In this document: positions 9,395 through 18,016 of the stretch, piece by piece
Layout: each line of letters opens with the position of its first letter
Numbering within the stretch: position 1 is the first letter of the stretch
DNA from: Williamsia sterculiae
Lineage (GTDB): Bacteria; Actinomycetota; Actinomycetes; Mycobacteriales; Mycobacteriaceae
Assembly (NCBI RefSeq): GCF_900156495.1
Contig: NZ_FTNT01000003.1
Coordinates: 248,001 to 312,000 of the forward strand
DNA: 64,000 nt
Reading direction: 5' to 3'
The notes under the pieces: model-generated
Databases searched by the model: none
Told to the model about the DNA's origin: nothing
Seen by the model: only the letters and a program-made list of their open reading frames with translations
Translations under genes and position numbers: made by a program

Positions 9395-11143
9395 TCACGG
9401 TAGGTGCAGGAACCGCAGCACGGTGTCGGGTGCGAGAGGTGCCGATCTCATCACCGCCTCACCGAGTACTCGTAGGCGGTCGCCGAGCCCGTCGGGGGTG
9501 AACGTGTCGGGGGTGAACGTGTCGGGGGTGAACGGTGGGCGATCGAGGACGGTGTCCGGGCCCCGGTCCACGTACGGCGTCGGATGACCGCCGCCGATGA
9601 CGGTGGCGATGTTGCGGAAGCCGTCCGACCCGGGATCGTGCAGGTAGTCGCCGTGGCCGTGCAGCCCCGTGACCAGGCGGCCGTCGGAGAGGTGGCCGGT
9701 GTCCAACCGGGTCACCCCGGATGCGTCGTCGGGGTCGCCGCCGTGCGGCCAGGGCAACTCCTGCACGTACTGGATCGGATCACCGGGTGCGGTCATCGAG
9801 AATCGCTGCACCCGCAGGTCGGCGTCCTGCCATCCGCCGAGGAACACCCCCGTACCCGCCGAGGATGCGTACACCACGCGGTCGGCCCGCAACCCCTGCT
9901 GCTCGGCCGACCCCACCACCGATCCGCCGTAGGAGTGTCCGAGCACGGTGGTCGACGCACCCGGGCTGTGCGCGGCGACCTCTCGGTCGAGGGCGCGGCC
10001 GAACGCCACCAGATCGGACGCCATCCGCGCCGCCGGAACCGGGTTGGACGCGCCGTCGACGGTGGCGCCGGCGACCGCACCGACCACCCCCACCGCACCG
10101 CCGAGCAGTGCCGCGCCCGCGCCCGTCGAGGCATGCCCGGTGACGGTGTCGGGGAAATCGCCGCCCACCCAGAGGATGACCGGGCAGCCGGAGGCGTCGG
10201 CGAGGTCGCGGGCGGTCTGCGCGGACTCGCCCGAGTCGTCCAACGACGCGCCCGTGCCCGGGACGAACAGTCCTGCCCCCCGCGTTCCCGGACCGAGGGT
10301 CCCGAACATCTCGACGAGTCGGCCGTCGCCGTCGGCGTCGAATCCGATGATCTGCCGTTCGCGTAGGTGGTGGGGGCGTACGTCCGCCGAGACCGTCTGG
10401 GTTCCCGGCGAGGGTGTGGCGGGGATCGGGCGGAGCAGGTCGCGCAGACGGTTCACCCGCGCGGCGTCCGGCCGGTCCGCGCGCAGTTCCGCTGCCAGCG
10501 CGACCCGGATCCCGACCGCGTTGGCCTTGATGCGCACCGGGAACGGGATCCCGTCGGTGTTGCCGACGAACTGCGGATCCGCATCGACGAGTCGCCCGAC
10601 ATCGGTGTCCGACAGTCCCGACACGTAGCTGTACCGCGCCTCCGGCTCCATCTGGCCGAGCAACCGGACCACACGGTCGGGATCGCAGCGGGTGCCGTCG
10701 GGGCCGCGGATGTCGGCGGGTCCGGTGTGCAGTGCGGTCAGGTCGGCGACGATCGCGTCGAGCGTCGAGGCGTGCCCGGCATCGACGCTCTCGGCCTCGA
10801 GCACCGCGCGGTGCACGGCGTCGGTCGCCGCATGATGGGCGGGCCCGAGTTCGATGAGGGCCGCCTGTGCGGCCCGCAGGTCGGCTGCGGCCTCACCGAT
10901 CCCGTCGGCCAGCCGGTACAGCGCGTTACGGATCTCCCGGCCGTGGTCGACCTCGGCGTCGATGCGGCGCCGGACGGCGTCGCGCAGGCCTCCGGACCAG
11001 CCGGTGATCGAGTCCGTCCCCCGGAGCACGGCATCCAGTGCGCCGTCGAGGGCGTCGGTGTGATCGGCCAGGTGCACACCGGCGGTGTCGAGTCCGTCGA
11101 CGTCCCAGCCGACGATCGCCGCGGCCGCCGCGGCGTCGTTCAT
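9395..11143 (-). CDS. alpha/beta-hydrolase of the DUF1023 family
   Basis: 582 aa. The N-terminal 200 residues are alanine-rich and helical and look like a WXG100/PPE-type helical region. The C-terminal half is an alpha/beta-hydrolase with nucleophile motif TVLGHSYGGSVVGSA, preceded by GLFVPGTGASLDDSG. DUF1023 proteins are common in mycolate actinobacteria and often adjoin type VII secretion-like genes; their substrate is unknown. It overlaps the upstream 121-aa gene by 4 nt (ATGA), so the two are co-translated. Near the C-terminus a 15-bp tandem repeat encodes TFTPD repeats. Confidence 0.8.
   Translation of the reverse strand: MNDAAAAAAIVGWDVDGLDTAGVHLADHTDALDGALDAVLRGTDSITGWSGGLRDAVRRRIDAEVDHGREIRNALYRLADGIGEAAADLRAAQAALIELGPAHHAATDAVHRAVLEAESVDAGHASTLDAIVADLTALHTGPADIRGPDGTRCDPDRVVRLLGQMEPEARYSYVSGLSDTDVGRLVDADPQFVGNTDGIPFPVRIKANAVGIRVALAAELRADRPDAARVNRLRDLLRPIPATPSPGTQTVSADVRPHHLRERQIIGFDADGDGRLVEMFGTLGPGTRGAGLFVPGTGASLDDSGESAQTARDLADASGCPVILWVGGDFPDTVTGHASTGAGAALLGGAVGVVGAVAGATVDGASNPVPAARMASDLVAFGRALDREVAAHSPGASTTVLGHSYGGSVVGSAEQQGLRADRVVYASSAGTGVFLGGWQDADLRVQRFSMTAPGDPIQYVQELPWPHGGDPDDASGVTRLDTGHLSDGRLVTGLHGHGDYLHDPGSDGFRNIATVIGGGHPTPYVDRGPDTVLDRPPFTPDTFTPDTFTPDGLGDRLRVLGEAVMRSAPLAPDTVLRFLHLP
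9491..9535. repeat. 3 x 15 bp in-frame tandem repeat in the DUF1023 gene
   Basis: Three adjacent units GTCGGGGGTGAACGT at 9491-9505, 9506-9520 and 9521-9535 (the last ends GG). On the coding strand they encode repeated TFTPD near the C-terminus of the hydrolase. Each unit is a multiple of three, so copy number changes would keep the frame. Confidence 0.9.
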
Positions 11144-11505
11144 CGGGGACCGTCTGCGGCGATCCGGACGGCGGCATCGGCGTCGGTCGCGACGCCGGCA
11201 CCGATGCAGACCTCCAGTCCGTACGCCACCTCGTGCAGCCGGGCGGTCATCGCCCCGATCGTGGAGCCGATTCCGGCGGCCGCGCGGCGGATCGCGGCGG
11301 TGGTCTGACCCGTCGAGGTCGTGCCCTCGAGGTCACCACCCAGTGGCAGCGCTTCGATGGTGTCGGCGAGGGCATGCCATCGCCGGGCGAGTTCGCGCAG
11401 CACCGTCGGGGAGAAGGTGACCCGGCCGGCGATGCCGCCGGGGGACAGCGGGACGGGTCCCCCGGGTCGGGTGGGTAGCGACGACGATGTGGGCGGACCT
11501 GACAT
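11140..11505 (-). CDS. WXG100/ESX-like helical protein paired with a DUF1023 hydrolase
   Basis: 121 aa, starting MSGPPTSSSLPTRPGG. The middle and C-terminus are helical and alanine-rich (ELARRWHALADTIEAL... AAAGIGSTIGAMTARLHEVAYGLE), with W43 near a helix turn, as in WXG100-like proteins. Its stop overlaps the start of the DUF1023 gene. I infer that the two proteins work together, possibly in export or at the cell surface. There is no signal peptide, and I cannot assign an exact family. Confidence 0.6.
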   Translation of the reverse strand: MSGPPTSSSLPTRPGGPVPLSPGGIAGRVTFSPTVLRELARRWHALADTIEALPLGGDLEGTTSTGQTTAAIRRAAAGIGSTIGAMTARLHEVAYGLEVCIGAGVATDADAAVRIAADGPR

Positions 11506-11608
11506 GGGCGGACCTCACGGATCGGGGACGGGAACCCACGTCGCTACGCCCATGTCGTTGCTCTCGGTGATCAGACGGGTGGTCGCGCCCGATGGTTCCG
11601 CCCGATCG

Positions 11609-12574
11609 TCAGGGCGCCAGGACGGTACTGCCCACCGTCGATCGCGCCTGTAGCGCACGGTGGGCCTCCGCCGCCTCGTCGAGTGCGAACCGCTGACCGA
11701 CGGTCAGAGTGAGCGTGCCGTCGGACAACCCGCGCATCACGTCACCGGCTCGCCAGGCGAACTCCTCCGGATCCGCGACGAAGTGCGCCAACGTCGGCCG
11801 GGTCACCGACAACGAGCCGGCCTTGTTGAGTCGCTGCAGGTCGAAGGGTGGGACCGGGCCGCTGGCCGCGCCGAACAGCACCACGGTGCCGCGGATGCGG
11901 GTGGCCGCGAGGCTCGCCTCGAAGGTGTCCGCGCCGACGCCGTCGTACGCGACCGCGACACCGGCACCATCGGTCAGGTCCCGAACCCGGTCGGCCAGTC
12001 CGTCGCCGTACCGGAGCACGTGATCAGCGCCCGCCTTCCGCGACAGCTCTTCCTTGGCGTCGGTGGACACGGTGCTGATGACCCGTAGTCCCTTCGCCGC
12101 GGCCAACTGGGTCAACAGCAGTCCGACCCCGCCCGCACCCGCGTGCACCAACGCGGTGTCCCCGGGGTCGGGGTGCGAGCTGCCGTCGAGCAGATAGTGC
12201 GCGGTCATACCCTGCAGCAGGATTGATGCGGCCTGGTCGTCGGGTACGCCGTCCGGGACGGTCACGGCGCGCGCGGCGGGCACCGTCACCAACTCGGCGT
12301 AGCTGCCCGGCGCATCCGACCACGCGACGCGTTCACCGATCCTCGATCGAGGGACGTCGTCGCCGACGTCGACGACCTCACCGGCGCCCTCGCTGCCGGG
12401 GGTGTACGGCAGTGAGGTCGGGTACATCCCCGCCCGCAGATAGGTGTCGATGAAGTTCACCCCGGTGGCACGGACCCGGACGAGCACTTCGTCGGGGCCG
12501 GGCCTCGGGTCGTCGACCGTGGTGGGGACCAGGACCTCGGGTCCGCCGTTCTCGCTGACAACGATGGCGCGCAT
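11609..12574 (-). CDS. qor: NADPH:quinone oxidoreductase (zinc-independent MDR family)
   Basis: 321 aa, the usual QOR length. It is a medium-chain dehydrogenase/reductase that reduces quinones with NADPH. It starts MRAIVVSENGGPEVLVPTTV; the family signature ATGVNFIDTYLRAGMYPTSLPYTPGSEGAGEVV is intact, and the NADPH-binding loop is VHAGAGGVGLLLTQLAAAKG. No structural-zinc cysteine cluster is seen, as expected for QOR. It is the counterpart of Rv1454c by position and sits divergent to the 129-aa gene at 12698. Confidence 0.92.
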   Translation of the reverse strand: MRAIVVSENGGPEVLVPTTVDDPRPGPDEVLVRVRATGVNFIDTYLRAGMYPTSLPYTPGSEGAGEVVDVGDDVPRSRIGERVAWSDAPGSYAELVTVPAARAVTVPDGVPDDQAASILLQGMTAHYLLDGSSHPDPGDTALVHAGAGGVGLLLTQLAAAKGLRVISTVSTDAKEELSRKAGADHVLRYGDGLADRVRDLTDGAGVAVAYDGVGADTFEASLAATRIRGTVVLFGAASGPVPPFDLQRLNKAGSLSVTRPTLAHFVADPEEFAWRAGDVMRGLSDGTLTLTVGQRFALDEAAEAHRALQARSTVGSTVLAP

Positions 12575-12684
12575 GTGACCGTTCTACCCGTCGGTCGTGA
12601 GGCAGGTCGGTGCCGCCCATGGGTGTCCGGCCCACCGGGCCGCCGACGGTACGAGGTGTGCCCGGATCGGGACCGCGCGGCACG

Positions 12685-12690
12685 TATGCT
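12685..12690 (+). promoter_or_regulatory. -10 element TATGCT for a leaderless transcript
   Basis: TATGCT ends 7 nt before the ATG at 12698, the spacing expected if transcription starts at the start codon. It helps choose 12698 over the upstream in-frame ATG at 12686, which would overlap the -10 itself. No clear -35 is visible. Confidence 0.5.
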
Positions 12691-12697
12691 CAGCGGC

Positions 12698-13087
12698 ATG
12701 ACCCACTCCGACGACGCCGCGGCCGACGCCGGCGACACCGCTCAGACCGGAGACGCCCAGGCCGCCCCGGACAATCAGCCGGCGGACAGCGTGCGGGTGC
12801 CGCCGCAGACCGTCAAGGCGATCAACGGCTACCTCTCCCGACACGGCGGTATGGCAACCGCGGTCATCCAACCCATCGGTGCGTCGGGCGTGCGGATCAC
12901 TCTCGTCGCCGGTGACGGCGGCATCCTGGGCGACCAGGTGGTCGACGACGTGGCGACCGCGGAGGCCGTCGTCGCGCGAGTTCCCGACCTCGAGGTGGGG
13001 GAGTGGGACCGCGAACTGACCTCGGTGGCGACTCCGGCGCCCGGACACTGGACCAAGATGGCCGGTTGGGTGGCCCGTACCCGCTGA
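12698..13087 (+). CDS. conserved hypothetical protein (Rv1455-position homologue)
   Basis: 129 aa. The first 35 residues are acidic and low complexity (DDAAADAGDTAQTGDAQAAPDN). The rest is a compact alpha/beta fold with a repeated beta pattern (TAVIQPIGASGVRITLVAGDGGILGDQVVDDVATAEAVVARV). No signal peptide or membrane segment is seen. It lies between qor and ctaA, convergent with ctaA and 10 nt from its end. I do not recognise a function; the assignment to the Rv1455 position rests on synteny. Confidence 0.75.
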   Translation: MTHSDDAAADAGDTAQTGDAQAAPDNQPADSVRVPPQTVKAINGYLSRHGGMATAVIQPIGASGVRITLVAGDGGILGDQVVDDVATAEAVVARVPDLEVGEWDRELTSVATPAPGHWTKMAGWVARTR

Positions 13088-13097
13088 CCCTCGTCGC

Positions 13098-14099
13098 TCA
13101 GACGCTGGGGGTGACCGCCCGGTCGGCGGTGACCCTCGGTGTGGGTTCCGGCACCGCGCGGGGTCGCAGCGAGATCCACAGGGCCGCGGTGGCCGCGACC
13201 GACGCTCCCGCCCCGGCCACGTGCAACACCACCAGGGCCTCCGGCACGTTCAGTGCGTACTGGGTGACGCCGATCAGTGCCTGCACCACGACCGTCGCGA
13301 CCACCACGTAGAGGCGTCGCCTCACCCGGACGGGCGCACCGACCGCGACGAGCGCGAAACCGAGTGCGACCAGCAGCGCGAGATAGGCGATGAGCAGGTC
13401 GGCGTGCAGGTGCACCAGCGTGACGATCTGCACCCGCAACCGCGGCACCGGGTTCTGCGGGCTGGTGTCACCGGCGTGCGGACCGGCTCCGGTCACCATC
13501 GTCCCGGCCACCAGCACGCCGGCCATCACCACCGCGCTCAGCACGGTCAACCAGCGCAACGGCGCGGGCACCTGCGCCACGGCATCGCTCCCGGCGACCA
13601 CCCCGGTGTCGGGCTCGCGGACCTTCTCCAGCAGCATCACCGACAACCACACCATCGCCATCGACAGCAGCAGGTGGATCGCGACGGTCCACCACAGCAG
13701 ACCGGTGAGCACGGTGATCCCACCGACCACCGCCTGCACCACGGTCGATGCGGGCATCAGCCAGGCGTAGAAGCGCACCTCCCGACGACGTCGCGCGCGG
13801 GTGACGGCGATGACGATCAACGCCGCGGTCACCACCACCAGGAAGCTGAGTATCCGGTTGCCGAACTCGACGGCCTGATGCACGCCGGCCACCTCGGCAT
13901 GGGCCTCCGGGGTGAAGCTGCCGGGAAAGCACTGCGGCCAGGTCGGGCAACCGAGGCCCGACGCGGTGACCCGGACCACGGCACCGGTCACCGCGATACC
14001 CGCCTGCGAGATCAACACGGCCACGGCGACGGCCACCTGCACCCGGCGTGCGGGTTCGGGCAGCAGGTCGACCACTCGGACGAAGGCGCGGTAGAGCAC
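13098..14099 (-). CDS. ctaA: heme a synthase (COX15/CtaA family)
   Basis: 333 aa from GTG at 14099 (VLYRAFVRVVDLLPEPARRV). It oxidises the C8 methyl group of heme o to the formyl group of heme a. About eight membrane helices are visible. The conserved N-terminal GAVVRVTASGLGCPTWPQCFPGS loop carries the cysteine pair typical of actinobacterial CtaA, and heme-ligand histidines occur in GVHQAVEFGNRI, WWTVAIHLLLS, LVHLHADLL and VVLHVAGAG. The ABC permease gene lies 17 nt upstream on the same strand, so ctaA may be the last gene of that operon. Confidence 0.92.
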   Translation of the reverse strand: MLYRAFVRVVDLLPEPARRVQVAVAVAVLISQAGIAVTGAVVRVTASGLGCPTWPQCFPGSFTPEAHAEVAGVHQAVEFGNRILSFLVVVTAALIVIAVTRARRRREVRFYAWLMPASTVVQAVVGGITVLTGLLWWTVAIHLLLSMAMVWLSVMLLEKVREPDTGVVAGSDAVAQVPAPLRWLTVLSAVVMAGVLVAGTMVTGAGPHAGDTSPQNPVPRLRVQIVTLVHLHADLLIAYLALLVALGFALVAVGAPVRVRRRLYVVVATVVVQALIGVTQYALNVPEALVVLHVAGAGASVAATAALWISLRPRAVPEPTPRVTADRAVTPSV

Positions 14100-14116
14100 G
14101 GAGATACCTGTTCTGT

Positions 14117-14935
14117 TCAGATGAACCGGAAGTAGCGGACGGCAGCGGCGGCGGCCACGGCACCCCAGACGACGAGCACGAGCAGACCGAACACGTCGAA
14201 CGATCCGGCCGCGGCTCGGTGCAGCGACTCGCTCAGCGCGCCCGACGGTGTGCAGCGGGCCACCCACCACACGGCGCGGGGGACGCGGTCGCCCATCACC
14301 ACCAGACTGCCGATGCCGATGAACACGAACCAGGCGATGTTGGCCAGCGCCAACACCACCTCGGCGCGCAGGGTGCCCCCCAGCAGGAGCCCGAGCGCGG
14401 AGAACGTGACGGTACCCACCGCGATCGCGACCGCGCCGATGAGCAGGCCGACGGGCGTGACATCCCACGAGAACGCCAGGCCGATGAGTCCCAGGATGAT
14501 CGCCTGCAGGATCACCACGGCGACCACGGCGAGCGACTTGCCCGCGATCACCCCCCAGCGGGGTAGCGGGGTCGCACCCAGCCGCTTCAACGCCCCGTAG
14601 CGACGATCGAAACCGACGGCGATGGCCTGACCGGTGAACGCGGTGGACATCACCGCGACGGTCATGATCGCGGGCACGAACAGGTCGGCGCGGCGTTCGC
14701 CGAGGTCACCTAAGGGGATCAGGCACAGCCCCACCAGCAGGGTGATCGGGATGAACATGGTCAGCAGGAGCTGCTCACCGTTGCGCAGCAGCAGCAGCAG
14801 TTCCATCCGCGTCTGCGCCACCAGCATCCGCATGACCGGCGCCGGGCGCGGTGACGGCGCGAAGACCCCGGACGGGAAAAGCGTGGGGGACACCGCCGCG
14901 TCGCGCAGTGGGCCGAGATCCGGTGATGACGTCAC
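14117..14935 (-). CDS. ABC-2 type transporter permease
   Basis: 272 aa from GTG at 14935, overlapping the ATPase stop (GTGA). Six hydrophobic segments form an ABC-2 export permease (ELLLLLRNGEQLLLTMFIPITLLVGLC first). It pairs with the ATPase at 14932-15894. By position it corresponds to Rv1457c. The exported substrate is unknown; the neighbours (ctaA, ctaB, mptB) leave both respiratory assembly and envelope export open. Confidence 0.88.
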   Translation of the reverse strand: MTSSPDLGPLRDAAVSPTLFPSGVFAPSPRPAPVMRMLVAQTRMELLLLLRNGEQLLLTMFIPITLLVGLCLIPLGDLGERRADLFVPAIMTVAVMSTAFTGQAIAVGFDRRYGALKRLGATPLPRWGVIAGKSLAVVAVVILQAIILGLIGLAFSWDVTPVGLLIGAVAIAVGTVTFSALGLLLGGTLRAEVVLALANIAWFVFIGIGSLVVMGDRVPRAVWWVARCTPSGALSESLHRAAAGSFDVFGLLVLVVWGAVAAAAAVRYFRFI

Positions 14936-15894
14936 GGTCGCAGCTCCCGCCCGGTGAGGTCGAGGAACACGTCCTCGAGGCTGCGGGTCTCCACCCGCAG
15001 GTTGGTGGCGAGCACGTTGATCTTGGCGCACCAGCCGGTGACCGTGGCCAGCACCTGCGGGGTGACCTGACCGCTGACCAGGTAGGTCCCCGGTGTCGGT
15101 TCGGTGCAGTGGTAATCCTCGGGCAGCACGGTGCGCAGCAGCGTCAGGTCGAGCCCCACCGGCGCGGTGAACCGGAGTTCGTTCTCGGCGCCTCGGCTGG
15201 TCAGTTCGGCAGGCGATCCCGCGGCCACCGTCACCCCGTGATCGATGATGAGCACGTCGTCCGCCAGATCCTCGGCCTCGTCCATCAGGTGGGTGGTCAG
15301 CAGCACCGCGACCCCGTCGTCGCGCAGCCGACCGATGAGTTCCCAGACCAGCAGGCGGGCGTGGGCGTCCATCCCCGCGGTCGGTTCGTCCAGGAACACC
15401 AGCTCCGGCCGACCGACCAGTGCGCAGGCCAGCGCGAGTCGCTGCTGCTGGCCTCCGGACAGACGTCGGTACGAGGTGCGCTGGGCGTCGGCGAGGCCGA
15501 GGGTGCGGAGCAACCAGTCGGGATCCAGTGGGTCGGCCGAGTACGCGGCGCAGAGCCGCAACATCTCACCGGCGCGAGCGCCGGGATACGCACCACCGCC
15601 CTGCAGCATCACACCGATCCGGCTCCGCAGCCGGTCGTTGTCGGCCACCGGGTCCAGACCGAGGACCCGGACCTCACCGTCGTCGGGGCTGGTGAATCCT
15701 TCGCAGATCTCGACAGTCGTGGTCTTGCCCGCACCGTTGGGACCGAGCAGCGCGAGGATGCGGCCACGCGGTAGGTCGAAGTCGAGGCCACCGACGGCGG
15801 TGGTGGCACCGAAACGCTTGACCAGGCCGCGCACCCGCAGCGCCGGTTCTCCCCGACCCGGCGTGTGATCACCCGAGTCGTGGTCGCTGGTCAC
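14932..15894 (-). CDS. ABC transporter ATP-binding protein
   Basis: 320 aa from GTG at 15894, preceded by GAGCGGGGGG. A start about 27 nt upstream is also possible. It has Walker A LLGPNGAGKTTTVEI, Q-loop GVMLQGGG, signature LSGGQQQRLALACAL, Walker B ELVFLDEPTAGMD and the H-loop TTHLMDEAEDLA, followed by a C-terminal domain of the ABC-2 drug-export type. It corresponds to Rv1458c. The substrate is unknown. Confidence 0.9.
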   Translation of the reverse strand: MTSDHDSGDHTPGRGEPALRVRGLVKRFGATTAVGGLDFDLPRGRILALLGPNGAGKTTTVEICEGFTSPDDGEVRVLGLDPVADNDRLRSRIGVMLQGGGAYPGARAGEMLRLCAAYSADPLDPDWLLRTLGLADAQRTSYRRLSGGQQQRLALACALVGRPELVFLDEPTAGMDAHARLLVWELIGRLRDDGVAVLLTTHLMDEAEDLADDVLIIDHGVTVAAGSPAELTSRGAENELRFTAPVGLDLTLLRTVLPEDYHCTEPTPGTYLVSGQVTPQVLATVTGWCAKINVLATNLRVETRSLEDVFLDLTGRELRP

Positions 15895-15992
15895 GGCCCC
15901 CCGCTCGGTCAGATCACCACCCACGACGCCAAGGGTATGCGTGTGTCGTGGCCCACCCGGCAACGGGCGGGGTCGACCGACCGCCGCGCGCC

Positions 15993-17879
15993 TCACCGGG
16001 AGCTGCTCGGGGTGGTCGACCGGTCGACCACCCCGAGGTCCTGGTCGTCGACGGCGGACGACCCCGGATCGGGGACCGCGGTCCGAGGAGCGCCGTCGGT
16101 GTCGACCCCGGCGTCCCGATGGTCCCGCTGCCACGGCATCCGCTCGAAGAACAAGGCGGTCAGAACCGCCGAGACGATGACCGCGGCGACCAACCCCTCC
16201 GCCAGTTGGAACCCGCGGGTGCCGGCACCCGTCGGCAGCACCACGATGGCGATGACCGCGGAGACGATGATCGCGATGAGGCGGAACCAGCGCCCGGTGG
16301 CCCAGGCGGCCAGCGGGATGATCGCCCACAACAGGTACCAGGCCTGCACGAACGGGAAGAACACCACGAAGGTCGCGGTCGCCACGCCGTAGGCACCGAG
16401 TGGGTGCAGTCGATCACCGAGAGCCGCGAGCAGCCATCGGATGATGAAGATCCCCGCGACCAGCTGTCCCACCGGACGGGCGACGTCGAGCATGGCCTGG
16501 GTGTGGTCGCCGAGACCCATCCACACCCCGACGCGTCCGGTGGTGACCGCGAGCAGAGTCGGCATGGACATCCAGGACCGCACCACGTTGCCGGTGCTCA
16601 GCGTGGAGGTCCAGCCGAAACCGAGGCCGGTGCCGACGCAGATGACCACGGCGACGGCTCCGAGGATGGCACCGAGGGTGGCGGCCGCCGCGAGGAGTGC
16701 CAGCACGCTGCGCCGCGATCGCTGCCACCACTGACGGACGGGCGCATGTCGCAGCGCGGGCAAGGTGGCACCCCAGCGTCGGGCCAGAGCGATCCCGACG
16801 AAGCCCAACGCCATCACCGAGGACACCTTGACCATGGCCGACGCGGCGATCACCGCGGTGCCACCGATCAGCAGCCACCCCGCGGTGGACGGCCACCGCG
16901 ATCCCGGTCTGCGCAGCGACGTCGCGCTGTCGATGCCGCGGAAGCACAGTTCGATGCCCGCCAGCATCAGGCCCAACATCAACCCGTCGTTGTGGATGCC
17001 ACCGACCAGATGCAGGATCAGCAGCGGGTTCATCGCTCCCAACCACAGTGCGGTGATGGGGGACACCCCACAGCGGCGGGCCAGTCGCGGCAGCGCCCAC
17101 ACGATGAGCGCCACCCCGACCAGCGCGATCGCCCGGTGCAGCAGGATCGCGGCAGGCAGGTTGTCGCCGGTGATCGCGGTGATGCCCTTGCCGAGCCACA
17201 GGAACAGCGGACCGTACGGAGCCGGGGTGTCTCGCCACAGTGTGGGCACCGACCGGGTGAAGACGTGGTCCACGCCCAGCCCGGCGGCCGGGCTGATCGT
17301 GTAGGGATCCATCCCGCGGTAGGCGATGGCGCTCTGCGCCAGATACGAGTAGACGTCCTTGCTGAGCAACGGCGGGGCGACGACGAACGGGGCGATCCAC
17401 AACAACAGGGTGCGATCGGCCTGTCGTCGGGTCATCCGCCGTTTCGGCGCCCGGCCGCGCATCACGTCGTCCTGCAACCGGCCGACCGCGAATCGACCCA
17501 GCATGAGCCAGGCCACCACCAGCACGATCGTCCCGGTGACCGACAGGGTGACGGCGGTCGTGGCCATACGCGAGGGCAACGACAGCACGCGGACCCCCGC
17601 GATGGGGTTCTGCAGCACGGGCAGCGCGCCGGTGCCCAGCGAACCGATCAGCAGCAGGATGGACCCGACGCCGCCGAACAACCGGATCCGCTGCAGCCTG
17701 CGGTTCTCCACCGGCAGCAGCGGCCCCACCTCGGGTTCGTTGCGATGTAGGCGGGCCACCGCGGTGCCGTAGTCGCCGGTGCTGTCCGTGCCCCGGTCGG
17801 TGACCTTGCGCAGTCCCAGATAGTCCAGTCCACGGGTCAGCCGACTCGGCTGCGGGTCTCCCGTGGGGATGTCTGGCAC
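15993..17879 (-). CDS. mptB: alpha-(1->6)-mannopyranosyltransferase MptB
   Basis: 628 aa from GTG at 17879. This is a GT-C type polyprenyl-phosphomannose-dependent mannosyltransferase that starts the mannan core of lipomannan/lipoarabinomannan. It has about a dozen membrane helices. The first extracellular loop carries the conserved acidic motif (LLSKDVYSYLAQSAIAYRGMDPYTISPAAGLGVDH), and RSVPTLWRDTPAPYGPLFLWLGKGI follows, as in mycobacterial and corynebacterial MptB. Its position before sufR matches Rv1459c. The last codons (DLGVVDRSTTPSSSR) contain a 32-bp perfect palindrome that may terminate transcription. Confidence 0.93.
   Translation of the reverse strand: MPDIPTGDPQPSRLTRGLDYLGLRKVTDRGTDSTGDYGTAVARLHRNEPEVGPLLPVENRRLQRIRLFGGVGSILLLIGSLGTGALPVLQNPIAGVRVLSLPSRMATTAVTLSVTGTIVLVVAWLMLGRFAVGRLQDDVMRGRAPKRRMTRRQADRTLLLWIAPFVVAPPLLSKDVYSYLAQSAIAYRGMDPYTISPAAGLGVDHVFTRSVPTLWRDTPAPYGPLFLWLGKGITAITGDNLPAAILLHRAIALVGVALIVWALPRLARRCGVSPITALWLGAMNPLLILHLVGGIHNDGLMLGLMLAGIELCFRGIDSATSLRRPGSRWPSTAGWLLIGGTAVIAASAMVKVSSVMALGFVGIALARRWGATLPALRHAPVRQWWQRSRRSVLALLAAAATLGAILGAVAVVICVGTGLGFGWTSTLSTGNVVRSWMSMPTLLAVTTGRVGVWMGLGDHTQAMLDVARPVGQLVAGIFIIRWLLAALGDRLHPLGAYGVATATFVVFFPFVQAWYLLWAIIPLAAWATGRWFRLIAIIVSAVIAIVVLPTGAGTRGFQLAEGLVAAVIVSAVLTALFFERMPWQRDHRDAGVDTDGAPRTAVPDPGSSAVDDQDLGVVDRSTTPSSSR
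16006..16037 (-). terminator. 32-bp perfect palindrome at the 3' end of mptB
   Basis: Two 16-bp arms, CTCGGGGTGGTCGACC followed directly by its exact reverse complement, lie inside the last codons of mptB, ending about 14 bp before its stop. Extruded as RNA it gives a very stable hairpin (with a minimal loop). No T-run follows, as is common in actinobacteria. It may end mptB transcripts before the ABC genes. Confidence 0.5.
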
Positions 17880-18001
17880 AAACGCCGATCGTAATGCCTC
17901 GCCGGCGGGTGACGGACCGCCCGGCGACGACCGGGATCACCGCTCCCGCACCGTCGAGTAGGCAAGGTCACCCTTGCTGGCAATGTCCCGGGAATTAGGC
18001 A

Positions 18002-18016
18002 ACACTCGTGTTGTGA
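18002..18016 (+). promoter_or_regulatory. SufR operator ACACT-N5-TGTGA
   Basis: ACACTcgtgtTGTGA is an exact match to the palindrome I recall as the mycobacterial SufR site. It overlaps the sufR GTG start (18013-18015) and a possible -10 (AACACT) 6 nt before it. A bound SufR dimer would block initiation of the whole suf operon. The GTG inside the site suggests a leaderless message. Confidence 0.75.
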
